64,000 nt of DNA from Rhodocyclaceae bacterium (GTDB lineage Bacteria > Pseudomonadota > Gammaproteobacteria > Burkholderiales > Rhodocyclaceae): positions 1 through 64,000 of the forward strand of contig JAGRGB010000125.1 in NCBI GenBank assembly GCA_020445745.1. Direction: 5' to 3'. Made by a program: the position numbers and the translations under genes. Positions 40,876 through 52,192 of this stretch are shown one piece after another. The stretch's first letter is position 1, and the number at the start of each line of letters is the position of its first letter. The notes beneath the pieces were generated by a model. It was given only the letters and a program-made list of their open reading frames with translations, made no database searches and was not told where the DNA came from.

Positions 40876-41202
40876 ATGAAGGATGAGCGTGTGATCAACG
40901 AAATCGTCACGTTCAGACTGCCCGAAGGCGCGACGCGGGAAGAAGTCTTCCGCAACTTCGAGAAGACCGCGCCGACGTGGCAGCAGAATCCGGATCTGAT
41001 CAGAAAGAACTACCTCCACGACGCCGAGAACGGCGTTGCCGGTGACGTCTATATTTGGACGGCGCGTGCTCACGCCGAGAAATGGCACGGCACGGTGTTT
41101 CGCGAAAAGCTCAGAGCGCTATGCGGCGCCGAGCCGGAGTGCCGGTTCTTCGAGACGCCCGTCGTCGTGGACAATCTGGCGGGCGAGATCGTCAAGGACT
41201 GA
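40876..41202 (+). CDS. Putative ABM-superfamily (YdhR-like) monooxygenase
   Basis: The 108-residue protein starts MKDERVINEIVTFRLPEG and has a ferredoxin-like alpha/beta pattern, with FRNFEKTAPTWQQNPDLIRKNYLHDAENGVAGDVYIWTARAHAEKWHG matching the YdhR / antibiotic-biosynthesis monooxygenase style. Such proteins are small homodimers; the substrate is unknown. An upstream in-frame start at 40750 adds 42 residues without family support, so ATG 40876 is preferred. Confidence 0.7.
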   Translation: MKDERVINEIVTFRLPEGATREEVFRNFEKTAPTWQQNPDLIRKNYLHDAENGVAGDVYIWTARAHAEKWHGTVFREKLRALCGAEPECRFFETPVVVDNLAGEIVKD

Positions 41203-41406
41203 CTTTCTCGATTGCGTCGGAAGCCGGCGCGTCTGCGCAGGAAGGCGGCGGTAGTTGGCGTGCGACAACGTATGGCGCGAAGGTCCGCAAGCCGCATGGG
41301 CTTGCCGGTGCCCTTCAAACAACCTGCACGACCTGTCGGGGGCCGAATCCGATTGTTCAGACCTACGGAATCGGGGCACCAGCCCACTTTCGACACCTGC
41401 TCATGC

Positions 41407-41895
41407 CTATGCCTGATCACGTGTGTGTGCGCTTGCACTCGCTTTCGCGTCGGCCTTTCTTTCGAGGCGCAAGAAGACGAGCAACAGCGCGGCAAGGAAG
41501 ATGACATAGGACACCGTGCCGACGACGATCGTGTCGATTAGCAGATCGAACCCCAGACCGTAGTCATCCTCGAGATCGGTGCGGAACAAGAGGTCGTGCT
41601 TTTCCATGTAAGCCCTGATTGAGATTTCCGACGAAATCCAGATCGACAGGGCCGTCGGAACGAGTGCAACGGCGCCGGCAAATATGACCAGACAAAGTAT
41701 TTCCAGGCTGCGCCCTAGCATGCCGACCGGTCCCGAAGGGGCTCGGCTGCCATTGGAATTCCCGGTCAGAAGTTCGCTTGCTGCGTTAGGGCTGCACTTC
41801 TGTACGCTCTTTCCCGCGAACTGATCGGCCTGCTTCTTCGTGGAACGGGGGACGACCCCCTCGCTTCGCCAGTTATTCCCAGTATCTCGATTCAT
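41407..41895 (-). CDS. Hypothetical two-helix membrane protein
   Basis: The 162-residue protein has a polar N-terminus rich in Asn/Lys/Ser, a first transmembrane helix (SLEILCLVIFAGAVALVPTALSIWI), a short loop with the acidic DLEDDYGLGFD, a second helix (TIVVGTVSYVIFLAALLLVFL) and a charged tail. No family recognised. The DNA is less GC-rich than its neighbours, suggesting recent acquisition. A TTG start at 41922 is possible; ATG 41895 has GGTGAG upstream. The gaps either side (41203-41406, 41896-42060) show no gene. Confidence 0.55.
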   Translation of the reverse strand: MNRDTGNNWRSEGVVPRSTKKQADQFAGKSVQKCSPNAASELLTGNSNGSRAPSGPVGMLGRSLEILCLVIFAGAVALVPTALSIWISSEISIRAYMEKHDLLFRTDLEDDYGLGFDLLIDTIVVGTVSYVIFLAALLLVFLRLERKADAKASASAHTRDQA

Positions 41896-42060
41896 CGGGC
41901 GCTCACCGGCAGCCACTGACAAGACTCACGACATAGTGGCACGCTTGTATGCATTTCCAGTTGGTCTCCGTATGCCGAATGGCATTTCAAGACGTGACCT
42001 CTTGCCCTTTGTGCGCTCGCCGTATTCGATGTCGCAACTCAAGAGGTGAGCCCACCGCTT

Positions 42061-42114
42061 GTGATGTGCTCGAATTCAAGACCTGACCCATTCTCCCTTG
42101 ACCCATTCTCCCTC
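42061..42114. repeat. REP-like repeat with a 15-bp tandem duplication
   Basis: GTGCTCGAATTCAAGACC is followed by two adjacent perfect copies of TGACCCATTCTCCCT (42085-42099, 42100-42114). From memory, the first part resembles sequences found near REP-associated Y1 transposases in proteobacteria. No transposase gene is present here. Confidence 0.5.
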
Positions 42115-42123
42115 TTCGAGCGG

Positions 42124-42219
42124 CTGACGACCTCTGCACTGTGCCACGGCACGCGCTTCGCCTGTGAACTGGAGCAGATGTGGCGAGGCATGTGGCAGGC
42201 ATGGTGCCGCTCGCGGTGA
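42124..42219 (+). pseudogene. C-terminal remnant of a GT41 O-GlcNAc transferase gene
   Basis: These 32 codons end in LCHGTRFACELEQMWRGMW and QAWCRSR before a stop. They correspond to LCDGARFAGQLEQAWRGMW and RVWCESRR at the end of the intact enzyme at 38315-40105. The rest of the gene is absent; the repeat at 42061-42114 abuts the break. It differs at many bases from the intact copy, so it is an old paralogue rather than a fresh duplication. Confidence 0.7.
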
Positions 42220-42355
42220 GACGCGGCAATCGCGAAGTTCGCCGTCCAGCCGGCGGCACGGGCGATCGTGGTCGGCAAGGTCGCCGTTCGCGGTGGCACG
42301 CCGCCCAGCGCGAGCCGGCCGTCGTGCCTCGCCGGTGCTTCGCTCGAGGCGGCGC

Positions 42356-42691
42356 TCAGATCCGCTGCTGGAAGGCGAGGCAGTAGCCGTTGCAGTCCCT
42401 GATGCCAAACTCCCTGGAACCGTATGGCATGTCCTGAATCGGCCACGCCACGGTGACGGTGTCCTTGAGCGAGGCAAACAGGCGATCGGCATCGGGGACC
42501 GTGAAATAGATCGTGCCGGAGAACGCCAGCTCGCCTCGCCACAGGTCCTGCGTCGTGAACACGAGCTTGCCGCCGTAGTGCTCTGCGGTGATCGTCGCGG
42601 CGCCGTCGGAAACGTGGAAATCGAGCACCGAGCGATAGAACCTCTCGGTCTCGCCCAGGTCCTTGCAGCGCAGCAGCAGGGTCAGCGACAT
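42356..42691 (-). CDS. VOC-family (glyoxalase/bleomycin-resistance fold) protein
   Basis: The 111-residue protein has the two-module VOC fold: MSLTLLLRCKDLGETERFYRSVLDF as the first beta-alpha unit, LAFSGTIYFTVPDADRLFASLKD in the middle and MPYGSREFGIRDCNGYCLAFQQ at the end. The closing D-x-N-G-Y-x-L-A-F motif is typical. Substrate unknown. It is close to full length for single-domain VOC proteins. Confidence 0.8.
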   Translation of the reverse strand: MSLTLLLRCKDLGETERFYRSVLDFHVSDGAATITAEHYGGKLVFTTQDLWRGELAFSGTIYFTVPDADRLFASLKDTVTVAWPIQDMPYGSREFGIRDCNGYCLAFQQRI

Positions 42692-42787
42692 GATGGCTTT
42701 CCGGCGGGTTCGACGTGATCCTGCGCGCAGGTCGGCTTGTCTGCGCGGACGGGCGCAGGGACAAGTCCGCCAGGACGAACGGTCGAT

Positions 42788-43282
42788 TCAAGACGCATGG
42801 TATTCGCACGCCATCGGAACCCCGTTCCGATCCGGGTGCTTGTCGCGCACCAATGCGCGAACCGCCTCGATGTCTTTCGGTATCACGTTACCGATCCGGT
42901 AGATGCAGAAGCCCGGAGCAGCGCGTTGGCCCACGACGATATTCGTGTGCGGGCCGGCGATCCCGCCGATCTGGAATACCACCACCGCGACCGATGGTGC
43001 CAGCGCCGAGAATATGTGCTGGCTGTACGGCTGGTCGGGAACGATGAGATCGGTCGAGTTCCACCGCACGCCGCGTTCGGCCATCGCATCCCACGGAACG
43101 ACAGCCGTGAAGGCCTCCCTCACGTCTGGCGGAACATCGGCCACGGCACGAACTTCGACGAGCCCATCGGCCGCCAGCAGGGCCGACTCGATGCGATGCT
43201 CGTCGGACCGGCCCTGTTGCGAGTCCGCCAGCGGAATGTTCGACAGCAAGGCTGCGATCACGACTACGCGAAGAATCCTCAT
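42788..43282 (-). CDS. Hypothetical exported protein
   Basis: The 164-residue protein has a signal peptide (MRILRVVVIAALLSNIPLADSQ). The mature part contains FQIGGIAGPHTNIVVGQRAAPGFCIYRIGNV and two cysteines. No family recognised. The ATG at 43282 is chosen because it supplies the signal peptide; the same frame is open further upstream without sense. Confidence 0.55.
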   Translation of the reverse strand: MRILRVVVIAALLSNIPLADSQQGRSDEHRIESALLAADGLVEVRAVADVPPDVREAFTAVVPWDAMAERGVRWNSTDLIVPDQPYSQHIFSALAPSVAVVVFQIGGIAGPHTNIVVGQRAAPGFCIYRIGNVIPKDIEAVRALVRDKHPDRNGVPMACEYHAS

Positions 43283-43700
43283 GTCCGCTCCGTGGATCGA
43301 CCCGCCCGACCGAGCGAGGCAGATTCTCTGGTGATGCTGCCGGGGTGCGCCCGTCACCGTCGGCCGGCCGCGCTTCGTGGAAACCCGTCCGCAGGAGGTC
43401 GCACAGCGACAGGGTAGTCCACCGAGCGCCCGGCATGGGTGCCGATCCGTCGAGTGGAGGTCCCGAGGGGGCTCGTCGGTGGGGATCCATGACCACGCGA
43501 TGATCAACACGAGCCGGCGGCGGAAGCACATCGGAGGCCGGGCGGGCGGCCACCGGACGGCGACGACAAGCGCCACGGCGGGCAGCGCTCGGGCACCGAC
43601 GATTCGCGTTGCCGCGAGGGCCGGTGCACGAACACGGTCATGCCGGGAGGACGACGCGCCGTTGCATCCCGGCTGGCGAAATCGCCGTCGCGTTCGGCCG
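43283..43700. other. Gap without a supported gene
   Basis: This 418-bp stretch precedes the truncated acyltransferase. Open readings are arginine-rich and lack similarity. The missing 5' part of the acyltransferase was searched for in all three plus frames and not found. Confidence 0.5.
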
Positions 43701-44615
43701 TTCACGACGCATTATGCGAAGTTGTACAGCCATCAACAGCCGTGGCCCATCGACTTCTGGATCGGCAGGTATGGCGTCGACCTTTTCTTCATGATAAGCG
43801 GCTATGTAATTTTCCTCACGCTGGACAAGACCGAGCGGCCCGCGGACTTCGTCGTGTCGCGATTTTCGAGGCTGTTCCCCGCCTTTTGGTGCGCGGTCCT
43901 CGTGACTTACGTGATGGCAAGGCTGTTCCAGCTTCCGGGCTGGACGGTGTCGCCCAGGGAGGCGCTCGTCAATATGACCATGATGCCGGCGATTTTCGGC
44001 GCCAGTCGTGTCGACGGCGTGTACTGGTCACTGGAAAAGGAGCTGGGCTTCTATCTGATGGCAGGCGTCATCTACTATCTCGGTTCCCGTGGCCTGACCT
44101 TGCTTGTCATGGCGTCATTCGTCATCGCTCAGGCACTGCTGGAGATGTCGGGCTTGAAGTCCGAAGTGCCAGGCTTGTGGCGGATATACGCAATTCTGCC
44201 AATCGAGCAGTTGCACCTGTTCCTGTACGGAGCGTCACTCTATTTCGTCAGAAACGACATGATCAGTAGCAGCGGCTTCGTCTTGATAATCGCAATCTGC
44301 TTTATTGGATCCAACCCGCACCTGCACCTGATGCATGCTTCCATCATCCTGATCCTGTTTGCATTCCTGGTCCTGGCAATAACTCGCCAGATGTCATTCT
44401 TGCGCCATCCGGCGTTGCTGTTTCTGGGGGCGATTTCCTATCCCTTGTATCTGCTGCACAACAACGTCGGCAGTGCCATCATCTTTGCCCTGAACGATGC
44501 CGAACTGCCCATGGCCGAAGCGCTGTTGGCTGCCCTGTCGGTGTCGCTGGTCTTTGCGGCAGCTCTGCATCGCTTCGTCGAGCTGCCGGCGATGAAGAAG
44601 ATCCGGTCCTGGTGA
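43701..44615 (+). pseudogene. Acyltransferase 3 family protein lacking its N-terminal helix
   Basis: From 43701 the frame reads as an Acyl_transf_3 membrane acyltransferase: FTTHYAKLYSH, then FWIGRYGVDLFFMISGYVIFLTL, RFSRLFPAFWCAVLVTY and about eight more helices to a normal end. The family's opening LDALRGIAAL segment and first catalytic His region are missing. The first good in-frame ATG (43791) lies past conserved residues, so the product (274 residues) would be incomplete. Such enzymes O-acylate surface sugars. It could still be expressed from a fused upstream start, but loss of function is likelier. Confidence 0.55.
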
Positions 44616-44919
44616 ATGAGGCCGCACGGCGAGGATCGACCGTCGATCGAGATGGCTTTCCGACGGCAACGTCGGCATGCCGCTTGTGGTCGCGAGGGAA
44701 CGACAGGCTTGGGCATGGCAGGGTCGTATCCTCATGCACCGTCGGATCGCGCCATGGGATCGAGACCCGGCCTCCCGCCCGCTGCGCCGCGCACGGCCGA
44801 TCGGGCAGATCGCCCGCCATGATGATTGACTGGCAAGGTTCGCGGAGTGGTCCCGAAGACGTCGCAAACATGTATCCTCGGGCCGGCGACGACCGTCGAC
44901 ACAGGGCCCTTACGACGAC
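44616..44919. other. Gap without a supported gene
   Basis: I see no convincing gene, repeat or terminator in these 304 bp. Short open readings are low-complexity. Confidence 0.5.
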
Positions 44920-45471
44920 ATGAGCAGCCTGAGTCCCCCCTTTACCAGCCTCGTGTGGTCGCAGCGCTGGTTGCTGCTGGGCGCTCTGGCGGCGGTTGCC
45001 GCTTGGGTGATGGTCCGCCGGCTCGGCCCGATCGACCAGATGCTCCAGTCCCGGGTAACGGGAGGCATCTTCGCGCTCGAGTTCTCATGGACGGGCGAAC
45101 GGGCACGGATGATCCTCGACGCATGGCACGGACTGGAGGACCTGGTTCGACGTCAGACCTGGTGGGACAACCTGTTCCTGCTGTGCTACCCACCCGCGCT
45201 GTCGCTTGCCTGCGCGATGCTGTCCGAGGCGGAACAGAATCCGGTGGCGATGATCGGGGCATTCGTGGCCTGGGCGGTGTTGGCGGCGACGCCCCTGGAC
45301 GCGACGGAAAACCTGGCGATGCTGACGATGCTGTCGCAGGGGGCATCCGAATTCCTGGCCAAGCTGGCGACATGGTGTGCCGGCCTCAAGTTCACCTTGC
45401 TGCTGGCGGCCGTCGGATACCTGCTGGTGGCCGGCACGGCGACCCTCGTACGTCGTTTCGCCGTGCCGTAG
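44920..45471 (+). CDS. Hypothetical membrane protein
   Basis: The 183-residue protein has four probable transmembrane helices: about 15-33, 85-105 (NLFLLCYPPALSLACAMLS), 108-125 (MIGAFVAWAVLAATPLDATEN) and 150-175. The N-terminal half carries a long soluble loop with EFSWTGERARMILDAWHGLEDLVR. No family named with confidence. It stands alone between the acyltransferase remnant and the PBP-like gene. The 45472-45749 gap holds nothing clear. Confidence 0.65.
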   Translation: MSSLSPPFTSLVWSQRWLLLGALAAVAAWVMVRRLGPIDQMLQSRVTGGIFALEFSWTGERARMILDAWHGLEDLVRRQTWWDNLFLLCYPPALSLACAMLSEAEQNPVAMIGAFVAWAVLAATPLDATENLAMLTMLSQGASEFLAKLATWCAGLKFTLLLAAVGYLLVAGTATLVRRFAVP

Positions 45472-45749
45472 CGGCCCAGTTGCGGCGGGTACCCGGGCGC
45501 CGCGGATGCGCGCCGAATGACAGCGGCAATTCATGGCGCGGCGCAGCATTCATTCCTGCAAAGAGGCCTTCGCTGGCGTCCCGGGACGGGACCCGGAGCC
45601 GCTCTGGAGGCGAGCCTGAATCCTGCTTTCCCCGGTGACGTAGCCGAAATTCGCCGCTAGACTGTTGCTCCGGAAACCAGCGAGCATGTTGCACCGATAC
45701 CACCCGTGGCGCATTGCGCACTGCATGATCCTGCCTCCAAGAGCCATCC

Positions 45750-48700
45750 TTGATCGATATCGCGTCGCGCCCTGAATCCGAGCGGCGCCGCCGTCCGGCG
45801 TTGACCGTAGTCCTGCTTCTGCTGTTCGCATTCGCCGCGATTGCGGCACTGGTCGGTGTCGTCGAAATGCGCATCTCCTGGATCCAGTCCGAACTGCTTC
45901 CGGACTATGCCTCGCAGCTAACCTGGCAGGTCGAATCGGGGCCCAGCGAGCGCATCCAGTTCCCCAAGGACGGTCCCTACGACGCGCGCCTCGGCTATTC
46001 CCTGCTGCCCCAGATCACCCAGCGGCTGGACAATCGAGGCTACCTGGTTGAGCGCCAGGCGCGATTCGCCCCGGCCCTGATGAATTTTGCCGGCCAGGGT
46101 TACTTCCCGCCCTATCGGGAAAAGATGCAGTCGGGCCTCGCCATGCTCGACTGCCGGGACGAGCAGCTGTTCCGGGCTGCCTATCCCGGACACCAGTACC
46201 CGTCGTTCGACGCGATACCCGAGTTGGTGAGACAAACGCTGCTGTTCATCGAGGACCGCAACCTGCTCGATACGCAGCGCCCCCGCCTGAATCCGGCCCT
46301 GGAATGGGCTCGGCTCGGCAAGGCAGTGTTGGCCCAGCTGGTCAAGATCGTCGACGGTGATTACAACGCGCCGGGCGGCAGCACCCTGGCGACCCAGGTG
46401 GAAAAGTTCCGCCACTCGCCGGACGGCGTCACCTATTCGGTCCGCGAGAAGCTGCGACAGATGGTCTCCGCCAGCGTGCGTGCCTACCGTGGCGGAGCCG
46501 ACACCCTCGAGGCACGCCGAAACCTGGTGCTCCAGTACATCAACACCGTTCCTCTCGCCGCCGCGCCGGGATTCGGCGAGGTCTATGGTCTCGGAGACGG
46601 ACTATGGGTATGGTTCGGCGCCGCGTTCGACGGCGTCAATCGAAGCCTTGCCTCGCGAGCGAACCACGCGCGTGCACTCGAGGCCCGGGGCCTGGCCTTG
46701 CGTCAGGTGCTGGCACTGATGATCGCCCATCGTCGTCCGAGCTATTACCTGACGCGCGGTCGCGACGAACTGGAGCAACTGGCCGACGCCTACCTGCGCC
46801 TGCTGGAAAGTGCCGGTAACATCGACGCACGACTGCGTGATGCCGCGCTGGCGGCGCGGCTGACCTTCCGCAAGCCTGCCGAGGAATCCGTAGTGGGCCG
46901 CAACGGCATCGGCAAAGGGCCTTCGACGTTGCGGGCACGGCTCGCCGGGATGCTGGAAGTCTCCCAATACGAGCTCGACCGCCTCGATCTCGAAGTCGCG
47001 TCGACTCTCGACCGCCGTCTGCAGCACGAGGTGGACGCCTTCCTCGGCAAGCTGGGCGACGAACGCTTCGCGACCGAGCACGGCTTGCTCGGCGAGCGCC
47101 TGTTGGCACCGGATAAGCTCACGGCGGTGCGCTACAGCTTCACGCTGGTGGAAAGCGGCAGCGACGGCAACCGGGTGCGAGTCCAGACCGACACCGCCAA
47201 CATCCCGTTCGACATCAACGAGCAGGCCAAGCTGGAACTGGGCTCGACGGCCAAGCTGAGAGTGCTCGCCAGCTACCTCGAGATCGTCGCCGAGTTGCAC
47301 CAGCGGCTGACCGCGATGAGCGACGAGGAGTTCACCGCCACGTCGGCCGAGCGGCGCGATCCGCTGAGCCGCTGGGCGCGCGACTACCTCGCTGCCAGAC
47401 GCGACCGCGGGCTCGCCGAGATGCTGGCAGCGGCGCTGGAGCGGCGATTTTCGGCCTCGCCGAAGGAGTCCTTCTTCACCGGCGGCGGCGTCCATTTGTT
47501 CAACAACTTCCGCCACGAGGACGATCGGCGCAGCCCGACCCTGCGGGAGGCGCTGCAGGGTTCCATCAACCTGCCTTTCGTGCGGCTGATGCGCGAGCTG
47601 GTGCGCTACGAGATGTACCAGATCCCGGGCAGCACCGCCCGCCTGCTCGAAAACCACCAGGACCCGCGACGCGACGAATACCTCGCGCGATTCGCCGACC
47701 GCGAGGGACAGGAATTCCTGCGCCGCTTCTGGCGCAAGCACCGCAACCATCCGACCGGCGAGATGCAGGCGAGCATCTTCGATGGCCTGCGCCGGGTGCC
47801 CGACCGCCTGGCAGCGGCCTACCGCTATCTGAATCCGCAGGCCGACGCGGCCGCCTTCGGCGCTTTCCTCAACGACCGCATGGGCGACACGCGGCTGGAT
47901 CCCGCCCGCCTGGAGGTGCTGTATCAGCGCTTCCGGCCGGACGCCCGGGATCTCGCAGACCAGGGATACCTGGCCCGCGTGCACCCCCTCGAGTTGTGGC
48001 TGGTCGGCTACCTGAGCCGACATCCCGCCGCGACCTTCGCGGAGCTGGCGGAGGCCAGCCGGACCCAGCGCCAGGCGGTCTACAAGTGGCTGTTCAAGAC
48101 CCGCGCCAGGAATGCCCAGGACCAGCGCATCCTGTCGATGCTGGAGGTTGAGGCCTTCCTCGAGATCCACCGTCGCTGGTCGCGCCTGGGCTACCCGTTC
48201 GATCATCTGGTACCCTCGCTGGCGACCGCGCTGGGCAGCTCCGGCGACCGCCCCGCGGCGCTGGCCGAACTGATGGGAATCATCGTCAATGACGGCCGCC
48301 GCCTGCCGACCCAGCGGGTCCGCGAGCTCCGGTTCGCTGCCGACACACCCTACGAGACCCGCTTCGTGCGTGGCGGCGCCCCGGTCGAGCAGGTGATGCT
48401 GCCGGAAGTCGCCACGGCCTTGCGCGAGGCCCTCGGGCAGGTGGTGGAGGCCGGCACGGCACGCCGGCTGGCGGGCGCCTTCCGGCTTGCCGACGGAACC
48501 GCAATCGCCGCCGGTGGCAAGACCGGCACCGGCGACAACCGGATCGTCGTCAGCGGCGACAAGGGTCGCAACTCGGTGGCATCGAATCGCACGGCGACCT
48601 TCGTGTTCTACCTCGGCCAGCGATATTACGGCACGCTCACCGCCTACGTGACCGGCAGCAGCGCTGCCGACTACCACTTCACCTCGGCGCTGCCGGTGCA

Positions 48701-48782
48701 GATCCTGAAGGCGATGGCACCGGTCCTGCGGCCGTGGCTGGCCCCCGAAGGTGGCGGCAGCTGCAAAGCTGCTGTGCCCTGA
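45750..48782 (+). CDS. Divergent class A penicillin-binding protein
   Basis: The 1010-residue protein has an N-terminal transmembrane anchor (about 16-40). A GT51 glycosyltransferase domain includes FIEDRNLLD with the catalytic Glu and GGSTLATQVEKF. A C-terminal transpeptidase-like domain has GSTAKLRVLASY as a possible SxxK motif and GGKTGTGDNRIV as KTGT. The glycosyltransferase end (LQYINTVPLAAAPGFGEVYGLGD) departs from the usual pattern, and the region between domains is long. It would build peptidoglycan in the periplasm. The start is TTG at 45750; no nearby ATG or GTG gives the anchor. Confidence 0.78.
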   Translation: MIDIASRPESERRRRPALTVVLLLLFAFAAIAALVGVVEMRISWIQSELLPDYASQLTWQVESGPSERIQFPKDGPYDARLGYSLLPQITQRLDNRGYLVERQARFAPALMNFAGQGYFPPYREKMQSGLAMLDCRDEQLFRAAYPGHQYPSFDAIPELVRQTLLFIEDRNLLDTQRPRLNPALEWARLGKAVLAQLVKIVDGDYNAPGGSTLATQVEKFRHSPDGVTYSVREKLRQMVSASVRAYRGGADTLEARRNLVLQYINTVPLAAAPGFGEVYGLGDGLWVWFGAAFDGVNRSLASRANHARALEARGLALRQVLALMIAHRRPSYYLTRGRDELEQLADAYLRLLESAGNIDARLRDAALAARLTFRKPAEESVVGRNGIGKGPSTLRARLAGMLEVSQYELDRLDLEVASTLDRRLQHEVDAFLGKLGDERFATEHGLLGERLLAPDKLTAVRYSFTLVESGSDGNRVRVQTDTANIPFDINEQAKLELGSTAKLRVLASYLEIVAELHQRLTAMSDEEFTATSAERRDPLSRWARDYLAARRDRGLAEMLAAALERRFSASPKESFFTGGGVHLFNNFRHEDDRRSPTLREALQGSINLPFVRLMRELVRYEMYQIPGSTARLLENHQDPRRDEYLARFADREGQEFLRRFWRKHRNHPTGEMQASIFDGLRRVPDRLAAAYRYLNPQADAAAFGAFLNDRMGDTRLDPARLEVLYQRFRPDARDLADQGYLARVHPLELWLVGYLSRHPAATFAELAEASRTQRQAVYKWLFKTRARNAQDQRILSMLEVEAFLEIHRRWSRLGYPFDHLVPSLATALGSSGDRPAALAELMGIIVNDGRRLPTQRVRELRFAADTPYETRFVRGGAPVEQVMLPEVATALREALGQVVEAGTARRLAGAFRLADGTAIAAGGKTGTGDNRIVVSGDKGRNSVASNRTATFVFYLGQRYYGTLTAYVTGSSAADYHFTSALPVQILKAMAPVLRPWLAPEGGGSCKAAVP

Positions 48783-48904
48783 GCTGCCTTCTGCTGGGGG
48801 TCGGCAAGAGATCTCGCACCGGCATTGAGCGCAAGGGAAACGCCATCAGACCGCAGCACGGGCAAGCCGCCGCGGGCTCCGATGGGACAGGTCGTCCGTG
48901 TCCG

Positions 48905-50220
<1,316 letters not shown>

Positions 50221-50221
<1 letters not shown>

Positions 50222-52098
50222 CAGTCGGGGGGCTCCGCGGATGGCAGGCGCAGCCGGAACCAGGCGCCGCCGTCCGCATTGTTGCCGGCGACGAGGCGGC
50301 CGTCGAGGCTCTCGACGATCAAGCGCGAGATCGCCAACCCGAGGCCCAGCCCCTTGCCCGCCGGCTTGGTGGTGAAGAACGGTTCGAACAGGTGGGGCAG
50401 CACCTCCGGCGGAATCCCCGGCCCATTGTCGCGCAGGGTGATCTCGACCACGTCACCGTCGCGCTCGCAGACGATGGCGAGCCGACCCTCGGCCTGTTGG
50501 TCCATTGCATCGGCGGCATTGGTGACGAGGTTCAGCAGCACCTGCTCGAGGCGCACCGGATCGGCGTGGGCGTGGAGTCCCGGATGCCGGCATTCGATGT
50601 CGATGGTGAGTCCCGGCTGCTTGCCGCGAGTGCCGAACAGGCGCAGCACGTTGTTCATCGCGTCCGATACGGCTACCGCCGACAATTGTTCCTCGCCGCG
50701 CCGCGCAAAGGTCTTGAGCTGGCCGACGATGCGCCCCATGCGCTGCGCCAGCTCGCTGATGTAGCCCAGGTTGCGGCGGGCTTCGTCGTTGCGACCACGG
50801 GCCACCAGCGTCGCCGCGTTGTCCGCCAGCGTGGTCAGCGCGGCGAGCGGCTGGTTGATCTCGTGGCTGATGCCGGCCGCCATCTGGCCGAGTACCGCGA
50901 GCTTGCCGGCCTGCACCGCACTGTCGCCGGTATGGGTCAGGATCTGTTCGGCGTCCTTCAGCGCCGCGACCCGCTGCTCGAGGCTGCGGTTGGCCTCGGT
51001 CAGCGCTTCGGTGCGTTCGGCGATCCGGGCCTCGAGATCTGCCTGGATCTTTTCGAGGGCGGCGCGCGCCGCCCTTCGCTCCTGCAGGCGGCGGCGGCGC
51101 AATTCCAGCAGCAGGCCGGCAGTGAGCAGCAGCAGGGCGGCAAGGCCGACGGCGACCGCGGCGGTCATCGCTGGCACACGGACGTCGGTGAGTTCGGCGA
51201 AGAACAGCAGCTGCCAGCCATAGTCGGGCAGGGGCGAAGCCTGCAGCAGGTAGTCGCGGTCGCCGCGGCGTCCGGCGCTGACGAAGGGCTGGGCGGACGC
51301 CGCCAGGGACACCACCCGTGCTTCGCCCGGCTGCGGCGCCAGCGGGGCGCCGTCGGCGTCGCGCAGTGGTGGCAGTTCCTCGAACAGGTACTGCTGGGTG
51401 TGGGCCAGGGTCTCGGCCTGCTCACGCCCGATCGGACGCAGGCTGCGGAACTTCCAGCCGGGCGACGAAGCCATCAGCGCGACGCCCAGGCGATCGGTCA
51501 GCATCAGCAGATCGCCCGAGCGGCGCCAGGCGTCCTCGAGGCGGTCGAGACTGATCTTGACGACCGCGACACCGGCGGTCCGCTCGCCGAGGGTCACCGG
51601 CGCCGACAGGAAGAAGCCGGCCAGCTGGGTAGTGACGCCGATGCCATAGAAGCGCCCTGCCCGGCCGGCCATCGCGTCCTCGAAGTACGGGCGGAAGCCG
51701 TAGTTGCGCCCGACCAGGCTCAGCTCGTCGCGCCAGTTGCTGGCGGCCAGCGCGGTGCCGTCGGGGCCGAGCAGGAACACGAACTGGATCGCCGGATCCG
51801 TGCTGACCTGCTCCAGGTAGCGGTTGACCGCCTCGACCGCGTCGCGCTGGCCGGGCTGCCCGAGCAGCCGCTGCACCCGGCCGTCGAGGCCGACCACGCC
51901 GGGCAGCAGGCGGAATTCCTCGAGGGTCTGGATCAGGCTGCTGCGGTAGAACTCGAGGCGTGCCTCGTTGGCACGGGCCAGCTGGGCGAGCTCGCTGTCG
52001 AGGAAGTGCCGGTAGGCCAGGCCGCCGGCCAGCACCCCTGGCAGCAGGATCAGCAACAGGCGCAGCGCAAAGCTGCGCAATTGGCGGGCTGGGGTCAT
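50221..52098 (-). CDS. dctB: DctB-like sensor histidine kinase
   Basis: The 625-residue kinase has an N-terminal transmembrane helix, a periplasmic double-PAS/PDC sensor (about 35-290), a second helix (AAVAVGLAALLLLTAGLLLEL), a coiled coil and a HisKA/HATPase module: phospho-acceptor in AAGISHEINQPLAAL, N box LLNLVTNAADAM, and G boxes DNGPGIPP and GKGLGLGLAIS. This is the DctB arrangement. The start is uncertain; 52098 places the first helix near the N-terminus and 52134 adds 12 residues. Confidence 0.86.
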
Positions 52099-52192
52099 CG
52101 CGTCGGCGAGGCTGAGGCGGCTGTCCGCTAGCATACGGCGGGCGCCGACGATCGAAAACCCGGCGGCCGGGCCCCGGGCTCCGTGCCCGGTG

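Noticed and set aside
46602-48677. Long open reading (about 690 codons) opposite the PBP-like gene
   Set aside because: It is a mirror of codon bias in GC-rich DNA; composition is low-complexity and the opposite strand has clear PBP motifs.
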